A stretch of DNA of 64,000 bases from Bradyrhizobium sp. CSA112 (GCF_029051645.1 NZ_JAACFS010000001.1:248001-312000), one strand, 5' to 3'. Positions 25,783-34,402 are shown, counted from the stretch's first letter. Numbers and translations: made by a program. Notes: generated from the letters alone by a model not told the origin.

Positions 25783-26571
25783 ATGCGTGACGCCGGTCTG
25801 GAACTAGCAATCAAGGCAGCAGGTGGCGTCGGGTCGCTGGCGCGGAGGCTAGGCATTGCGCAGCCATCCGTTTCGGCCTGGTCGCGCATTCCTGCCGAGC
25901 GCGTTCTCGCCATCGAATCGCTGACGCAGGTGAATCGCTTTGTCCTTCGTCCCGATCTCTATGGTGACCCCGAGGAACAGGTGACATCGAAGCCCGAAAT
26001 CGACGAGATCGATCAACTGCGCGCAGCGGAATATGGCCTGCTGTCGTTGCTGCTTGGCAAGGCGCCTGACAGCGACACACTGAAACGGGTTGCCGCGCTG
26101 AAAGGCGATGCGTCCGATCTCGGTGTAGCGCATATCGAGCTCGCCGCGGCAGCGGCGGACACCGATGACCGCGCCGTCAGCAAGGAATTCTTCGATCTCT
26201 TCATCGGCCTCGGCCGCGGCGAACTGCTTCCCTACGCCTCCTATTATCTGACCGGCTTTCTCCACGAGCGTCCGCTGGCGCGGGTGCGCGAGGATTTGCG
26301 CGCGCTCGGCATCGAGCGCGCGGGCGCTTCGCGGGAGCCGGAAGATCACATCGCCATCCTGCTCGAGGTCATGGCTGGCCTCGCGCGGGGCGACTTCGAG
26401 GCCGAGTTCGCCGAGCAGGCGCGTTTTTTCGAGCGTCATCTGAAGCCGTGGGCGGCGCGGATGTTCGCCGATCTGGAGATGTCGCAATCGGCGCGCTTCT
26501 ACCGCGCCGTCGGCCGCACCGGCCGTATCTTCATGGAATTGGAATCCGAGGCCTTCACGCTGTCCGAGTGA
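25783..26571 (+). CDS. TorD/DmsD-family chaperone with N-terminal helix-turn-helix
   Basis: 262 residues. Residues about 1-55 (LELAIKAAGGVGSLARRLGI, QPSVSAWSRIPAERVLAIE) form a Cro/YdaS-like HTH. Residues about 65-255 are a TorD-type all-helical chaperone ('AAEYGLLSLLLG', 'EFFDLFIGLGRGELLPYASYYLTGFLHERPL', 'DHIAILLEVMAGLARGDF'). Such chaperones bind the Tat signal or apo-form of molybdoenzymes until cofactor insertion. The extra HTH suggests that chaperone occupancy could feed back on transcription (inference). It lies 33 bp before fdhX. Confidence 0.85.
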   Translation: MRDAGLELAIKAAGGVGSLARRLGIAQPSVSAWSRIPAERVLAIESLTQVNRFVLRPDLYGDPEEQVTSKPEIDEIDQLRAAEYGLLSLLLGKAPDSDTLKRVAALKGDASDLGVAHIELAAAAADTDDRAVSKEFFDLFIGLGRGELLPYASYYLTGFLHERPLARVREDLRALGIERAGASREPEDHIAILLEVMAGLARGDFEAEFAEQARFFERHLKPWAARMFADLEMSQSARFYRAVGRTGRIFMELESEAFTLSE

Positions 26572-26604
26572 CGGCGATAGGCAACACGAAAATGGGAGAT
26601 CGTA

Positions 26605-26820
26605 ATGAGCAAGCCATCTGATAGTAAGGGCAAATCACGGGCCTCAGGGGTGGATCGGCGCAGCCTGTTTCTGATGGGCGGTTCGGCGGTCGCTGCGGCG
26701 GCCGTTGTCCCGCTTGCCGGCGGCGAGGCGGTCGCGGACGAGTCGCAGGCCGAGCGCGTCAAGGCGCGCTACAAGGAAACCGATCACGTCAAGAATTTCT
26801 ATCGCGTCAACCGCTATTGA
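26605..26820 (+). CDS. fdhX: Formate dehydrogenase small Tat-signal subunit (FdhX type)
   Basis: 71 residues. A twin-arginine region 'GVDRRSLFLMGGSAVAAAAVVPL' is followed by a short mature part ending 'ARYKETDHVKNFYRVNRY', the hallmark of the 'formate dehydrogenase region TAT target' family that precedes the catalytic subunit in periplasmic enzymes. ATG 26605 has GGGAG upstream. Exact role unknown. Confidence 0.9.
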   Translation: MSKPSDSKGKSRASGVDRRSLFLMGGSAVAAAAVVPLAGGEAVADESQAERVKARYKETDHVKNFYRVNRY

Positions 26821-26833
26821 TGGGACCACGCAC

Positions 26834-29800
26834 ATGTTGATGAAGCGAAGAGATGGATCCGCGGGCAGGGCGCGTTTGCAGGGTATCGCCGCCGGCCTCG
26901 CGTCGGGAGTTCTCGACCGCCGGACGTTCCTGCAACGTTCCGGTCTGGCGGCCGGTGCGGGCGCCGCGATCGGCCTGATGCCGCTCGGCTCGGTGCGCAA
27001 GGCGCAGGCCGGCCCTGAGAAGGTCGGGGCGCCGACGGAAATCAGGAAGAACATCTGCACGCATTGCTCGGTCGGATGCACCGTGATTGCCGAAGTGCAG
27101 AACGGCGTCTGGGTCGGCCAGGAGCCGGCCTGGGACAGCCCGATCAACCGCGGCTCGCATTGCGCCAAGGGCGCTGCGGTACGCGAACTCGTCCACGGCG
27201 ACCGTCGGCTGAAATATCCGATGAAGCTGGTCAACGGGGAGTGGCAGAAGATCTCGTGGGATCAGGCCATCAACGAGATCGGCGACAAGATGCTCGAGAT
27301 CCGCGCCAAGTCGGGCGCCGACTCGGTCTATCTGCTCGGCTCCGCGAAATTCTCCAACGAGGGCGGATATCTGTTCCGCAAGTTCGCGGCGTTCTGGGGC
27401 ACCAACTCGATCGATCACCAGGCCCGCATCTGTCATTCGACCACCGTTGCCGGCGTCGCCAATACCTGGGGCTACGGCGCGATGACGAATTCCTACAACG
27501 ACATGCGCAACTCGAAGACGATCGTCTTCATGGGGTCGAACGCCGCCGAAGCCCACCCGGTTTCGTTGCAGCACATCCTGAGCGGCAAGGAGCTCAACCG
27601 CGCCAACGTGTTCGTGCTCGATCCGCGCTTCACGCGCACGGCGGCGCATGCCACCGAATATGTGAGATTCCGCGGCGGCACCGATATTGCCGTGATCTGG
27701 GGCATGTTGCACCACATCTTTAACAATGGCTGGGAAGACAAGGAATTCATCAAGCAACGCGTCTACGGCATGGACCAGATCCGCGCCGAAGTCGCGAAGT
27801 GGACGCCGGAAGAGGTCGAGCGCGTCACGGGAATTCCTGGCGAGCAACTGAAGAAGGTTGCCGAGACCTTCGCAAAGCAAAAGCCATCGACCATTGTCTG
27901 GTGCATGGGCGGCACCCAGCACACCGTCGGCACCGCCAACGTCCGCGCTTATTGCAACCTGTTGCTCGCGACCGGCAATGTCGGCTCCTTTGGCAGCGGC
28001 GCCAACATTTTCCGCGGCCACTGCAACGTGCAGGGCGCGACCGATATCGGGCTCGATATCGTGACGCTGCCGCTCTACTACGGTCTGGTCGAAGGCGCCT
28101 GGAAGCATTGGGCGCGCGTTTGGGAGGTCGAATACGACTACCTGCAGTCGCGTTTCGACGAAGTCCCGGCGAAGGCGGGCCGTCCGGCACGCACCCGCAA
28201 GCAGAACATGGAGCTGCCGGGCATCCCGTGGACCCGCTGGTTCGATGCGACGCTCTCCAACCCCGATGATGTCGATCAGCGCGACGCCGTGAAGGGCGTG
28301 GTCATCATGGGCCATGGCGGTAACACCGTGCCGCGTATGACGGAGATGGTGAAGGGCCTCGAAAAACTCGAGTTGCTCGTGGTCGCCGATCCGCATCCGA
28401 CGACCTTCGCGGCGATCTCCGATCGCAAGAACGGCACTTATCTGTTGCCAGCCTGCACCCAGTTCGAGACCTCGGGCTCGCGCACGGCCTCCAACCGCTC
28501 GCTGCAGTGGGGTGAGCAGATCGTCAAGCCGATCTTCGAATCGAAGGACGACTACGAGATCATCTATCTGCTGTCGGAAAAGCTCGGCTTCGCCGACAAG
28601 ATGTTCAAGAACATCAAGGTCGAGAACAAGCATCCGTCTGCCGAGGACCTCTTGCGGGAAATCAACCGCGGCGGCTTCTCGACCGGCTATTCCGGCCAGT
28701 CGCCGGAACGGTTGAAGGCGCACATGAAGAACCAGGGCAAGTTCGACCTGGTGACCCTGCGCGCCAAGGCGGACGAGCCGGAGATCGGCGGCGACTATTA
28801 CGGCCTGCCGTGGCCGTGCTGGGGCACGCCGCAGATCCGGCATCCGGGCACGCACACGCTCTACAACACCAACCTGCACGCCAAGGACGGCGGCGGCACG
28901 TTCCGCGCGCGCTTCGGCGTGGTCTACGAGGAGAAGCAGCCGGACGGCTCGGTCAAGAACGTCAACATGCTGTCCGAAGGCTCCTACAGCAAGGGGTCGG
29001 AGCTCACCGACGGCTATCCCGAGTTCACCTACGGCGTGCTCAAGAAGCTCGGCTGGGACAAGGATCTCACCGCGGACGAGCTTGCCACCATCAACAAGAT
29101 CGGCGGCAACAATCCTGATGGCGTCGGTTGGGCAGTCGACCTGTCCGGCGGCATCATTCGCGTCACGCTCGAACATGGCGTGATGGCATATGGCAACGGC
29201 AAGGCCCGCGCGGTGGCGTGGAATCTGCCCGATCCCGTGCCGGTCCATCGTGAGCCGATCTACACGGCGCGGCCCGATCTGGTCGCGAAATATCCGACGC
29301 GTCCGGATGGGCGTCAGTTCCGCATGGCCAATGTGGGCTTCTCGATCCAGAAGGCGGCGGTCGAGAAAGGGCTCGCCAAGCAATTCCCGATCATCCTGAC
29401 CTCGGGACGCCTCGTTGAATACGAAGGCGGCGGCGAAGAAACCCGATCCAATAAATGGCTCGCGGAATTGCAGCAGGACATGTTCGTCGAGGTCAACACC
29501 TCGGATGCCGCCGAGCGCGGCATCAAGGATGGCGGCTGGGTTTGGGTCTACGGTCCGGAAAACAGCTCGAAGGCCCGCGTCAAGGCGCTCGTCACGGATC
29601 GGGTCGGAAAGGGAGTGGCGTTCATGCCATTCCACTTCTCCGGCTGGTTCCAGGGCGTCGACCAACGCGGCAAGTATCCGAAGGGCTCAGACCCGATCGT
29701 GCTGGGCGAAAGCGTCAACACGATCACATCCTACGGCTACGACCCGGTCACCGGCATGCACGAGGGCAAGGTGACCCTGTGCCAGATTCAAGCGGCGTGA
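26834..29800 (+). CDS. fdhA: Formate dehydrogenase catalytic (alpha) subunit
   Basis: 988 residues; oxidises formate to CO2 at a molybdenum/tungsten bis-MGD site, exported by Tat. The N-terminus has LDRRTFLQRSG (about 28-37) as twin-arginine signal, then the [4Fe-4S] site C75, C78, C82 and C110 (CTHCSVGC...HC). The metal ligand is a cysteine at about C200 in QARICHSTTV, so this is a Cys, not a selenocysteine, enzyme. The C-terminal molybdopterin-binding domain has 'TSGRLVEYEGGGEETRSNKWLAEL'. ATG 26834 (or 26840) is used; the open frame upstream lies inside fdhX. Confidence 0.95.
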   Translation: MLMKRRDGSAGRARLQGIAAGLASGVLDRRTFLQRSGLAAGAGAAIGLMPLGSVRKAQAGPEKVGAPTEIRKNICTHCSVGCTVIAEVQNGVWVGQEPAWDSPINRGSHCAKGAAVRELVHGDRRLKYPMKLVNGEWQKISWDQAINEIGDKMLEIRAKSGADSVYLLGSAKFSNEGGYLFRKFAAFWGTNSIDHQARICHSTTVAGVANTWGYGAMTNSYNDMRNSKTIVFMGSNAAEAHPVSLQHILSGKELNRANVFVLDPRFTRTAAHATEYVRFRGGTDIAVIWGMLHHIFNNGWEDKEFIKQRVYGMDQIRAEVAKWTPEEVERVTGIPGEQLKKVAETFAKQKPSTIVWCMGGTQHTVGTANVRAYCNLLLATGNVGSFGSGANIFRGHCNVQGATDIGLDIVTLPLYYGLVEGAWKHWARVWEVEYDYLQSRFDEVPAKAGRPARTRKQNMELPGIPWTRWFDATLSNPDDVDQRDAVKGVVIMGHGGNTVPRMTEMVKGLEKLELLVVADPHPTTFAAISDRKNGTYLLPACTQFETSGSRTASNRSLQWGEQIVKPIFESKDDYEIIYLLSEKLGFADKMFKNIKVENKHPSAEDLLREINRGGFSTGYSGQSPERLKAHMKNQGKFDLVTLRAKADEPEIGGDYYGLPWPCWGTPQIRHPGTHTLYNTNLHAKDGGGTFRARFGVVYEEKQPDGSVKNVNMLSEGSYSKGSELTDGYPEFTYGVLKKLGWDKDLTADELATINKIGGNNPDGVGWAVDLSGGIIRVTLEHGVMAYGNGKARAVAWNLPDPVPVHREPIYTARPDLVAKYPTRPDGRQFRMANVGFSIQKAAVEKGLAKQFPIILTSGRLVEYEGGGEETRSNKWLAELQQDMFVEVNTSDAAERGIKDGGWVWVYGPENSSKARVKALVTDRVGKGVAFMPFHFSGWFQGVDQRGKYPKGSDPIVLGESVNTITSYGYDPVTGMHEGKVTLCQIQAA

Positions 29801-29814
29801 GAGGAGAATAGATC

Positions 29815-30411
29815 ATGGCTCGCGTCAAATTTCTTTGTGATGCCGACCGTTGCATCGAGTGCAACGCCTGCGTGACGGCCTGCAAGAACGAACATGAAGT
29901 GCCGTGGGGCATCAATCGCCGCCGTGTCGTCACCATCAATGACGGCAAGCCCGGCGAGCGCTCGGTCTCCATGGCCTGCATGCACTGCACGGACGCGCCG
30001 TGCGCCGCAGTCTGCCCGGTGTCGTGCTTCTACACCACGGCCGACGGCGTCGTGCTGCACTCCAAGGACCTCTGCATCGGCTGCGGTTACTGCTTCTACG
30101 CCTGTCCGTTCGGCGCCCCGCAATATCCGAAGGTCGGCAACTTCGGTTCGCGCGGCAAGATGGACAAGTGCACCTATTGCGCCGGCGGACCGGAAGCCGA
30201 CTCCACGCCGGCCGAATACGCAAAATACGGCGCCAACCGTCTGGCCGAGGGCAAGCTGCCGATCTGCGCCGAGATGTGCTCGACCAAGTCACTGCTGGCC
30301 GGAGACGGCGCGATCATCGCCGAGATCTACAAGGAGCGGGTGATGAAGCGCGGTTATGGTTCCGGCATGTGGGGCTGGAAGACGGCCTACAGCGATTCGC
30401 CGACCGGCTGA
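29815..30411 (+). CDS. fdhB: Formate dehydrogenase iron-sulfur (beta) subunit
   Basis: 198 residues with four Cys-rich ferredoxin motifs: CIECNACVTACKNEHEVPWG, CMHCTDAPCAAVCPVSC, CIGCGYCFYACPFGAPQ, and CTYC paired with CAEMCSTKSL. Relays electrons from the catalytic subunit to the cytochrome b subunit. No signal peptide, as expected for hitch-hiker Tat export with FdhA. 14 bp after fdhA with GAGGAG upstream. Confidence 0.95.
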   Translation: MARVKFLCDADRCIECNACVTACKNEHEVPWGINRRRVVTINDGKPGERSVSMACMHCTDAPCAAVCPVSCFYTTADGVVLHSKDLCIGCGYCFYACPFGAPQYPKVGNFGSRGKMDKCTYCAGGPEADSTPAEYAKYGANRLAEGKLPICAEMCSTKSLLAGDGAIIAEIYKERVMKRGYGSGMWGWKTAYSDSPTG

Positions 30412-30418
30412 TGCAACG

Positions 30419-30442
30419 GCCGCCGCGTTTCGGCGCGGCGGC
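30419..30442 (+). other. Stem-loop between fdhB and fdhC
   Basis: GCCGCCGCG and CGCGGCGGC form a perfect 9-bp stem with a 6-nt loop and no T-run, 7 bp after the fdhB stop. Probably an mRNA-stability or processing element within the operon. Confidence 0.6.
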
Positions 30443-30478
30443 ATCAGGGTAATTCCGATAACCGAAAGGCGTTGGCAA

Positions 30479-31501
30479 ATGCCAGGCTCACTTTCAAATC
30501 TCAAATTCGCTGTTTTCAAGCCGCTGCTTGCCGCGCTTGCGCTGTTGTTCGTGTTCGCACAGCCCGCGGCCGCGCAGATTTCCTTCAAGCCGACCGCCGA
30601 GGCCGTTCAGGAAGACAAGCTTCTGAACGCGCTGAAGGAGGGCGACAAGATCACCGGGCGCGTATCGATCCCCGACGGGAGTGCTGCCAATCTGATCCAG
30701 CCCGCAGGGCGCGACTGGCGCGACTTCCAGCGCAGCAAACTGCCCTGGATCGGCGGCATTTCCATCCTCGGCATGTTGGCCGTGCTCGCGATCTTCCTGA
30801 TGGTGCGCGGCCGGATTCGCGTGCATCAGGGATTTTCGGGGAAGACGATGCTGCGGTTCGCGAGCTTCGAGCGGTTCACGCACTGGCTCACGGCAAGCTG
30901 CTTCATCATCCTGGCGCTCTCGGGCCTGAATGTCAGCTTCGGACGCACCCTGATCCTGCCGCTGTTCGGCCCCGACGCTTTTGCGACCATGTCGGCCTGG
31001 GCCAAGCTTGCGCACAACTACCTGGCATTCCCCTTCATGCTGGGGCTTGCGATCATGTTCCTGATCTGGATCAAGGACAACATTCCGGGCAAGCTCGATT
31101 GGGAATGGCTCAAGCAGGGCGGGGGGCTTCTGTCTGACAACAAGCATCCGCCGGCCAAGCGTTTCAACGCGGGCCAGAAGGGGATCTTCTGGATCGTGAT
31201 CATTGGCGGCGTGCTGATGTCGGTGTCCGGCTGGTTCCTGCTGTTCCCGTACCTTCCGGGCAACGTCACTGCACTCCAGTTCTGGACCGTGATCCACGCC
31301 GTGATCGCGATGCTCTTCATCGCAGCCATGCTGGCGCACATCTATATCGGTTCGATCGGCATGGAGGGGGCGTTTGATGCGATGGGAACCGGTGAGGTCG
31401 ATCTCAACTGGGCCAAGGAGCATCACGCACTCTGGGTCGAGGAAGAGCAGGCGAAGGCCAGCGCTCCCCCGGATAGCCCGCGAGCCGTGCCGGCCGAATG
31501 A
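30479..31501 (+). CDS. fdhC: Formate dehydrogenase cytochrome b (gamma) subunit
   Basis: 340 residues from ATG 30479. Signal peptide about 1-32 (LLAALALLFVFAQPAAAQ), a periplasmic stretch, one helix near 95-115, then the four-helix cytochrome b561/b556 core with His residues in 'FERFTHWLTASCFIILALSGL', 'AHNYLAFPFMLGLAIMFLIWI', 'TVIHAVIAMLFIAAMLAHIYIGSIGMEGAF'. Passes electrons to quinone. The C-terminal 'VDLNWAKEHHALWVEEE' is typical of this subunit. Confidence 0.93.
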   Translation: MPGSLSNLKFAVFKPLLAALALLFVFAQPAAAQISFKPTAEAVQEDKLLNALKEGDKITGRVSIPDGSAANLIQPAGRDWRDFQRSKLPWIGGISILGMLAVLAIFLMVRGRIRVHQGFSGKTMLRFASFERFTHWLTASCFIILALSGLNVSFGRTLILPLFGPDAFATMSAWAKLAHNYLAFPFMLGLAIMFLIWIKDNIPGKLDWEWLKQGGGLLSDNKHPPAKRFNAGQKGIFWIVIIGGVLMSVSGWFLLFPYLPGNVTALQFWTVIHAVIAMLFIAAMLAHIYIGSIGMEGAFDAMGTGEVDLNWAKEHHALWVEEEQAKASAPPDSPRAVPAE

Positions 31502-31536
31502 TCCGGCTCTGCTCAAGTCAAATGTGAGGAAGTGAC

Positions 31537-31692
31537 ATGAAATCGTTTGTTGCGGCTCTGGCATTCGCGGTTATTGCTGCCGTCGGCGTCGCGATGGTGC
31601 TTAACACCTTTCAGCAGTCGAGCTCGGTCGCCTTTTCGACCAGCGGCGCCAGGGTCGGCGATCCCGGCCATAATCTGATTGGCCCGAGCTGA
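31537..31692 (+). CDS. Small secreted or membrane-anchored protein of the fdh operon
   Basis: 51 residues from ATG 31537 (GAGGAAG upstream). Hydrophobic residues 3-22 (SFVAALAFAVIAAVGVAMVL), then a polar tail ending GDPGHNLIGPS. No family recognised. It sits 35 bp after fdhC and 8 bp before the DUF971 gene, so it is probably cotranscribed. Confidence 0.6.
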   Translation: MKSFVAALAFAVIAAVGVAMVLNTFQQSSSVAFSTSGARVGDPGHNLIGPS

Positions 31693-31700
31693 CACAGGCG

Positions 31701-32087
31701 GTGGGCGAGCCTGACGTCATGCTGGCGTGGCCGGTCGAAATTCGCCTGCCGAAGGACCGCCGCTCATTGCGTGTTGTCTTTGACGACGGCCGCACATTCG
31801 ATCTCTCCGCCGAATTGCTTCGGGTGACCAGCCCGTCCGCCGAGGTGCAGGGGCATTCCGAGGCCGAGCGTAAGACGGTTGGCGGCAAACGTAATGTGAC
31901 CATTCTTTCCGTCGATCCTGTCGGCAATTACGCTGTCCGAATAGGGTTCGACGATATGCACTCAACCGGCATCTACTCCTGGGCGTTTCTGCGCGATCTC
32001 GGCGAGAATGCCGAGCGGCGCTTTCAGGACTACCTCGACGACCTGCAAGCCAAGGGGCTCGACCGCGACAGGCCGGGCGTACGCTGA
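31701..32087 (+). CDS. DUF971 domain protein
   Basis: 128 residues (GTG 31701; ATG 31719 gives 122). 'EIRLPKDRRSLRVVFDDGRTFDLSAELLRVTSPSAEV' and 'IGFDDMHSTGIYSWAFLRDLG' are the DUF971/gamma-butyrobetaine-hydroxylase N-terminal-like module. The family is elsewhere found fused to or beside Mrp/ApbC proteins; here Mrp is at the other end of the same island. A role in Fe-S handling is inferred. Confidence 0.85.
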   Translation: MGEPDVMLAWPVEIRLPKDRRSLRVVFDDGRTFDLSAELLRVTSPSAEVQGHSEAERKTVGGKRNVTILSVDPVGNYAVRIGFDDMHSTGIYSWAFLRDLGENAERRFQDYLDDLQAKGLDRDRPGVR

Positions 32088-32099
32088 GGGCCGGCGGGA

Positions 32100-33434
32100 A
32101 TGGTACAATCGGTTTCGGCCAAAGCTGCGCGTCGCAACAGAGGCCGATCGGCGCTTCTGGCGCTGGCGACGGTGTTGATCGCTCTGCCGATTGCTACTAC
32201 GGCCGCCTTCGCGCAACTGCGCGGGCATGGCGGGCCGGTGCGGGCGCTGGCGATATCGGCCGACGGGCAAAGCGCGATCTCCGGCAGCTTTGATTCGACC
32301 GCGATCCGCTGGTCTCTCACGCGCAATGCGGCCGAGCAGGTGCTTCGGTTCCATTCGGACGCCGTCAATGCAGTCGGCCTGCTCAGGGACGGTCGTGCGG
32401 CGACCGCAGGTGCCGACGGTCGGATTGCGATCTGGACTTCCGGAAAGACCGAGCCCGATATCGTGTTCGAAGGCCACACGGCGCCGATCGTCGCTCTGGC
32501 GGCATCGCCTGATGGCACGACGCTCGCATCGGCCTCATGGGATCATACGGTGCGGCTCTGGCCGCTCGCGGGCGGCGCGCCGCGTGTGCTCGATGAGCAT
32601 ACGCAGAACGTCAACGGCGTGGCCTTTACGGCCGACGGCCGCGCCCTGGTCAGCGTCAGCTACGACCTCAGCGTTCGCATCTGGCCGCTGTCGGGAGCGC
32701 AAACACCGACGGTCGTTCCGATGCCGACCCCGCTCAACGCTGTCGCCGCCGGCACTGATGGCGAGATCGCGGTCGGCGGTGCCGACGGCAAGGTTTACTT
32801 CCTGACCGCTGGCGGCGCGCGTGCCGGAGAGGTTGCGGCGGGGCCAAGGCCGGTGATCTCGCTTGCGATTTCGCCTGACGGTGCGCTGGTTGCCGCCGCG
32901 GGAATCGGGGGCGCGGTCGCGGTGATCGACCGCAAGGCGCGCACGCTCACGCGCACGCTGGTCGGTCCGGGCCTGCCGGTCTGGTCGGTGGCATTCCTGC
33001 CGGACAGTCGCTCGCTGCTCACGGGCGGCGCTGATAACATCATCCGGCGCTGGAACGCTGCGACTGGCGAGCCGATCGATCCACTTCTCGTGGAAACGGC
33101 GGGAGATCCGCTCGCCGCCTATGCCGGCGATCATGGTGCGGAAATCTTTCGTGCCTGCGTCGCCTGCCACACGCTCGCCGCGGACCAGGCCAACAGGGCA
33201 GGCCCGACGCTCGCCGGCATTTTCGGCCGGCGTATCGCCACCGCACCGGGCTACAATTTTTCCGAAGCGCTCAAGCGCCTCGATATCGTCTGGACGCCGG
33301 AGACGGTTTCCAAACTGTTCGAGGTCGGGCCACAGGCCTACACGCCCGGTACCAAGATGCCGGAGCAACGCATCGGCTCGGAGCAGGACCGCGCCGCGCT
33401 CGTACAATTCCTCGAGCGGGCGACAAAGCGATAA
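32100..33434 (+). CDS. WD40 beta-propeller fused to cytochrome c
   Basis: 444 residues. Signal peptide about 18-39 (LLALATVLIALPIATTAAFAQ). About seven WD40-type repeats follow to about residue 320 (for example LRGHGGPVRALAISADGQSA, GHTAPIVALAASPDGTTLAS, LWPLAGG, IWPLSGA). A C-terminal class I cytochrome c domain has heme motif CVACH at 353-357 and the Met ligand about M420 in GTKMPEQ. Periplasmic. Placed 12 bp after DUF971 at the end of the formate dehydrogenase operon, it may accept or pass formate-derived electrons, with the propeller as a docking platform (inference). Confidence 0.88.
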   Translation: MVQSVSAKAARRNRGRSALLALATVLIALPIATTAAFAQLRGHGGPVRALAISADGQSAISGSFDSTAIRWSLTRNAAEQVLRFHSDAVNAVGLLRDGRAATAGADGRIAIWTSGKTEPDIVFEGHTAPIVALAASPDGTTLASASWDHTVRLWPLAGGAPRVLDEHTQNVNGVAFTADGRALVSVSYDLSVRIWPLSGAQTPTVVPMPTPLNAVAAGTDGEIAVGGADGKVYFLTAGGARAGEVAAGPRPVISLAISPDGALVAAAGIGGAVAVIDRKARTLTRTLVGPGLPVWSVAFLPDSRSLLTGGADNIIRRWNAATGEPIDPLLVETAGDPLAAYAGDHGAEIFRACVACHTLAADQANRAGPTLAGIFGRRIATAPGYNFSEALKRLDIVWTPETVSKLFEVGPQAYTPGTKMPEQRIGSEQDRAALVQFLERATKR

Positions 33435-33466
33435 GGTTGATCGGCGCGGCGACTACGCCGATGGCG

Positions 33467-33682
33467 TCAATGCTTCACGGGTGGTGTCGAGAAGACCAGC
33501 GACATATCCTCGTACTCTTCGATCGGCAGCCTGGTTACGCCCGCGGAGGCCGAAGATTTCTTCGACAACGCCACGCCAGTGGTTACGGTAGAGCGTTCAT
33601 CGGAAATTGAGTATGAACGCAATGTGGTTGCGACAGCGAGCAGGGCGACTGCCACGAATCCGGAAATCAACAGACGCTTCAT
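33467..33682 (-). CDS. Small secreted hypothetical protein
   Basis: 71 residues from ATG 33682 with GGAG six bases upstream. Hydrophobic N-terminus LLISGFVAVALLAVATTL, then a polar Ser/Thr-rich remainder. No family recognised. Converges on the WD40-cytochrome gene. Confidence 0.5.
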   Translation of the reverse strand: MKRLLISGFVAVALLAVATTLRSYSISDERSTVTTGVALSKKSSASAGVTRLPIEEYEDMSLVFSTPPVKH

Positions 33683-33863
33683 GAAAAACTCCGTTGGCTC
33701 AATATGCAGTGTGGCTAGCACCACAGCATTACGGCCAACGGTCACGCGCGAATGTGGCCTGCGTCACCTATCACGATCTTGTTTTTGACAAGGCGGGTCG
33801 GTTCCGTCGTCGAATGAACAGCGCGCCGGCCCTCGCGCGAATCTCGCACGTGAATCGAATTTG

Positions 33864-34091
33864 CTACGGGGTGGGACGACGACCGGTCCGGGGATTGAGC
33901 GGACCCGTTGGCCGGCGCCTTAACGCTTCCGGCAGGAATTTCTCGTCCGAAGCGGGCAGGGCGGTGGAGCGGACATCTGCCGCGAACTGGGCGCGCTCGT
34001 GTGGAGTTTGGTTGTCCTTGAATCTTCGCTTCACGTCGACGCCATCAACGGGATCGTTGACGCCGTGCTGAATGTCTCTGAAGTCGTTCAT
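33864..34091 (-). CDS. Small hypothetical protein, EcfG-type promoter
   Basis: 75 residues from ATG 34091 with a strong GGGAGGGAG ribosome binding site. It begins MNDFRDIQHGVNDPVDGVDV; hydrophilic, many Arg and Pro in the C-terminal half, no known family. A perfect GGAAC-N16-CGTT promoter lies 43 bp upstream, indicating general-stress expression and supporting the gene call. Confidence 0.65.
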   Translation of the reverse strand: MNDFRDIQHGVNDPVDGVDVKRRFKDNQTPHERAQFAADVRSTALPASDEKFLPEALRRRPTGPLNPRTGRRPTP

Positions 34092-34133
34092 GAATTCTCC
34101 CTCCCCGACATTCATCGATCGGCACGCTCGGCA

Positions 34134-34158
34134 AACGCGAAATGGAGAACCGTGTTCC
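34134..34158 (-). promoter_or_regulatory. EcfG (general stress sigma) promoter
   Basis: On the minus strand GGAAC (34158-34154), a 16-bp spacer, CGTT (34137-34134). Exact match to the alphaproteobacterial EcfG consensus, oriented toward the gene starting at 34091. Confidence 0.75.
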
Positions 34159-34252
34159 CGCCGCATCCGGCAGCAGAGCGGTCAAATTGAAGCATCAAGC
34201 GGAACCGCCGGTGCCGTGGCCGATTGACTCCAGGTGAGTTTGGGAGAATGCG

Positions 34253-34402
34253 ATGGGACTGGAAGCTGTGTATTTCTTCGGAGCGCTGGTGCTTCTTACC
34301 GCGCTGATCTATGGCACGCTGAGCTACCGTTACCGCAACAAGGCGGCGACGCGGGCAGGCGACGAAATCGTGCGGGAACGGTACCGGCAGAACCAGGGCT
34401 GA
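34253..34402 (+). CDS. 49-residue membrane protein, hypothetical
   Basis: ATG 34253 preceded by GGGAG at 7 bases. One membrane helix near residues 3-23 (EAVYFFGALVLLTALIYGTL), then a basic tail (YRYRNKAATRAGDE). No family recognised; a typical small inner-membrane protein. A partial EcfG-like GGAAC lies upstream at about 34201, but its -10 part is poor. Confidence 0.65.
   Translation: MGLEAVYFFGALVLLTALIYGTLSYRYRNKAATRAGDEIVRERYRQNQG

Noticed and set aside
26705..26833. Longer fdhA start
   Set aside because: It overlaps fdhX in another frame and places the Tat motif far from the N-terminus; ATG 26834 gives a normal Tat signal.
27400..27460. Selenocysteine formate dehydrogenase
   Set aside because: The metal-ligand position reads TGT (Cys) in ARICHST, and no in-frame TGA is present.
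26807..29665. 952-codon open frame antisense to fdhA
   Set aside because: A shadow of high-GC codon bias; no family motifs, while the plus strand carries an intact formate dehydrogenase.
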